Below are positions 38,285 through 38,411 of a stretch of 38,411 nucleotides of DNA, piece after piece. Position numbers and translations under genes: made by a program. The DNA comes from a virus. The stretch spans positions 1 through 38,411 of the IMG/VR virus record IMGVR_UViG_3300046524_000267. One strand, given 5' to 3'. How positions within the stretch are numbered: the stretch's first letter is position 1; each line of letters begins with the position of its first letter. The notes under the pieces were generated by a model, which worked only from the letters and a program-made list of their open reading frames with translations, did no database searches and was not told where the DNA came from.

Positions 38285-38291
38285 CGGCTAG
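37872..38291 (+). other. Alternative reading frame overlapping the methyltransferase 3' half
   Basis: In the frame +1 to dcm the DNA reads SLSWPTPTASDAGYIPDLLV, then near the end NPQFYELMMGWPIGWTAPGA and VTEFPAWLQRSRGRFSSLLT, stopping at 38291. WPTPTASD and LMMGWPIGWT are phrases I associate with C-terminal parts of another group of phage cytosine methyltransferases. There is no clear start, so expression would need a +1 frameshift after motif VIII or an unseen start. The frame has been open since 37200, which in GC-rich DNA is weak evidence by itself. Confidence 0.45.
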
Positions 38292-38301
38292 CGGCGTCCT
38301 A

Positions 38302-38332
38302 GGCGGCTTCTACGCAGCGCGTAGGGGCCGCC
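38302..38332 (+). terminator. Hairpin after methyltransferase gene
   Basis: GGCGGC-tt-CTACGC (38302-38315) pairs with GCGTAG-gg-GCCGCC (38319-38332) around a three-base loop. It follows the dcm stop by 17 bases and no T-run follows. It is the likely end of rightward prophage transcription, shortly before the right end. Confidence 0.5.
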
Positions 38333-38370
38333 GCTACAAATCAATTGCTCCAAACCCACCTGTCACAGAC

Positions 38371-38394
38371 TCTAAGAGCAAATGTCGCGCTACA
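38371..38394 (-). repeat. Prophage right end (attR), terminal transposase site
   Basis: Read on the minus strand the element begins TGTAGCGCGACATTTGC and ends TCTTAGA, matching the left end in 17 of 24 positions. The phage should end with ACA at 38394. CCACCTGTCAC at 38357-38367 (minus strand GTGACAGGTGG) is a likely neighbouring element, as GTGACA also occurs in the left end at 103 and 261. The last 17 bases of the window are then flanking DNA with no visible feature. Confidence 0.6.
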
Positions 38395-38411
38395 GCGGCA
38401 TTTCCTTTTCC

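Noticed and set aside
38357-38368. Right prophage end at CCACCTGTCACA
   Set aside because: It ends in ACA and resembles GTGACA of the left end, but the element at 38371-38394 matches the left terminus over 24 positions including TCTTAGA, so the outer one is preferred.
1-38411. Tyrosine or serine integrase
   Set aside because: None found; the DDE transposase A and target selector B account for integration.

Overview
The window holds a complete Mu-like transposable prophage of about 38.3 kb (roughly 96-38394) with a few bases of host DNA on each side. High GC, high-GC codon use, short overlapping genes and an upstream host fragment that reads as the C-terminal part of a fasciclin-domain protein point to an alphaproteobacterial host, most likely a sphingomonad; this is inferred from style, not from a database match. 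The left terminus (TGTTAGGTGACACGTGG...) and the reverse complement of the right terminus (TGTAGCGCGACATTTGC...) both carry TGT ends and share TCTTAGA at the same offset. The flanks beyond the two ends do not show a matching 5-bp target duplication.

Layout, left to right. 96-490: non-coding left end with repeated TTTAGAGG-type motifs (putative transposase sites). 493-2487, minus strand: a four-gene cargo set (two small soluble proteins, a membrane/coiled-coil protein, a lipoprotein) reading in the same direction as the repressor, so probably expressed in the lysogen. 2497-3484: divergent repressor and Ner-like regulator with an early promoter overlapped by a palindromic operator, repeated at the end of ner. 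3487-11546: early/replication operon with a ParB-like protein, several tiny regulators and membrane peptides, transposase A, target-selector ATPase B, a stand-alone DnaA domain IV protein, GemA/gp16 and a Mor-family activator.

11550-16093: first late unit, started by a Mor-type palindrome (CCTGAAATTCTTCAGG) exactly 52 bp before the ATG of an endolysin; it holds endolysin, Rz/Rz1-like spanin pair, a large repeat-rich tail-fibre/SGNH-esterase protein in an unusual position, and a holin-like protein. 16074-21965: packaging and portal genes (gp25-gp30 equivalents). 22036-25164: second late unit with the same palindrome at the same 52-bp distance, starting at protease/scaffold I/Z, then decoration protein and major capsid T. 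25284-36518: contractile tail and baseplate genes in Mu order (gp36, G, gp37, gp38, sheath, tube, chaperone with frameshift, tape measure, N, P, 45, 46, 47, 48). 36519-37043: short fibre-like protein. 37183-38284: a 53-codon Com-like zinc-finger gene followed by a C5-cytosine methyltransferase that takes the place of mom.

How it works together: the repressor holds the early promoter off; Ner and the early genes support transposition through A and B; Mor, the last early gene, then switches on two late units through identical sites, apparently without a separate C activator. The most interesting items are the twin Mor-type promoters with predicted near-leaderless starts, the twin operator palindromes, the transposase-like motif cluster inside the portal gene near the prophage centre, the methyltransferase gene whose distal half appears to encode two plausible proteins in two frames, and the lysogenic cargo cassette.
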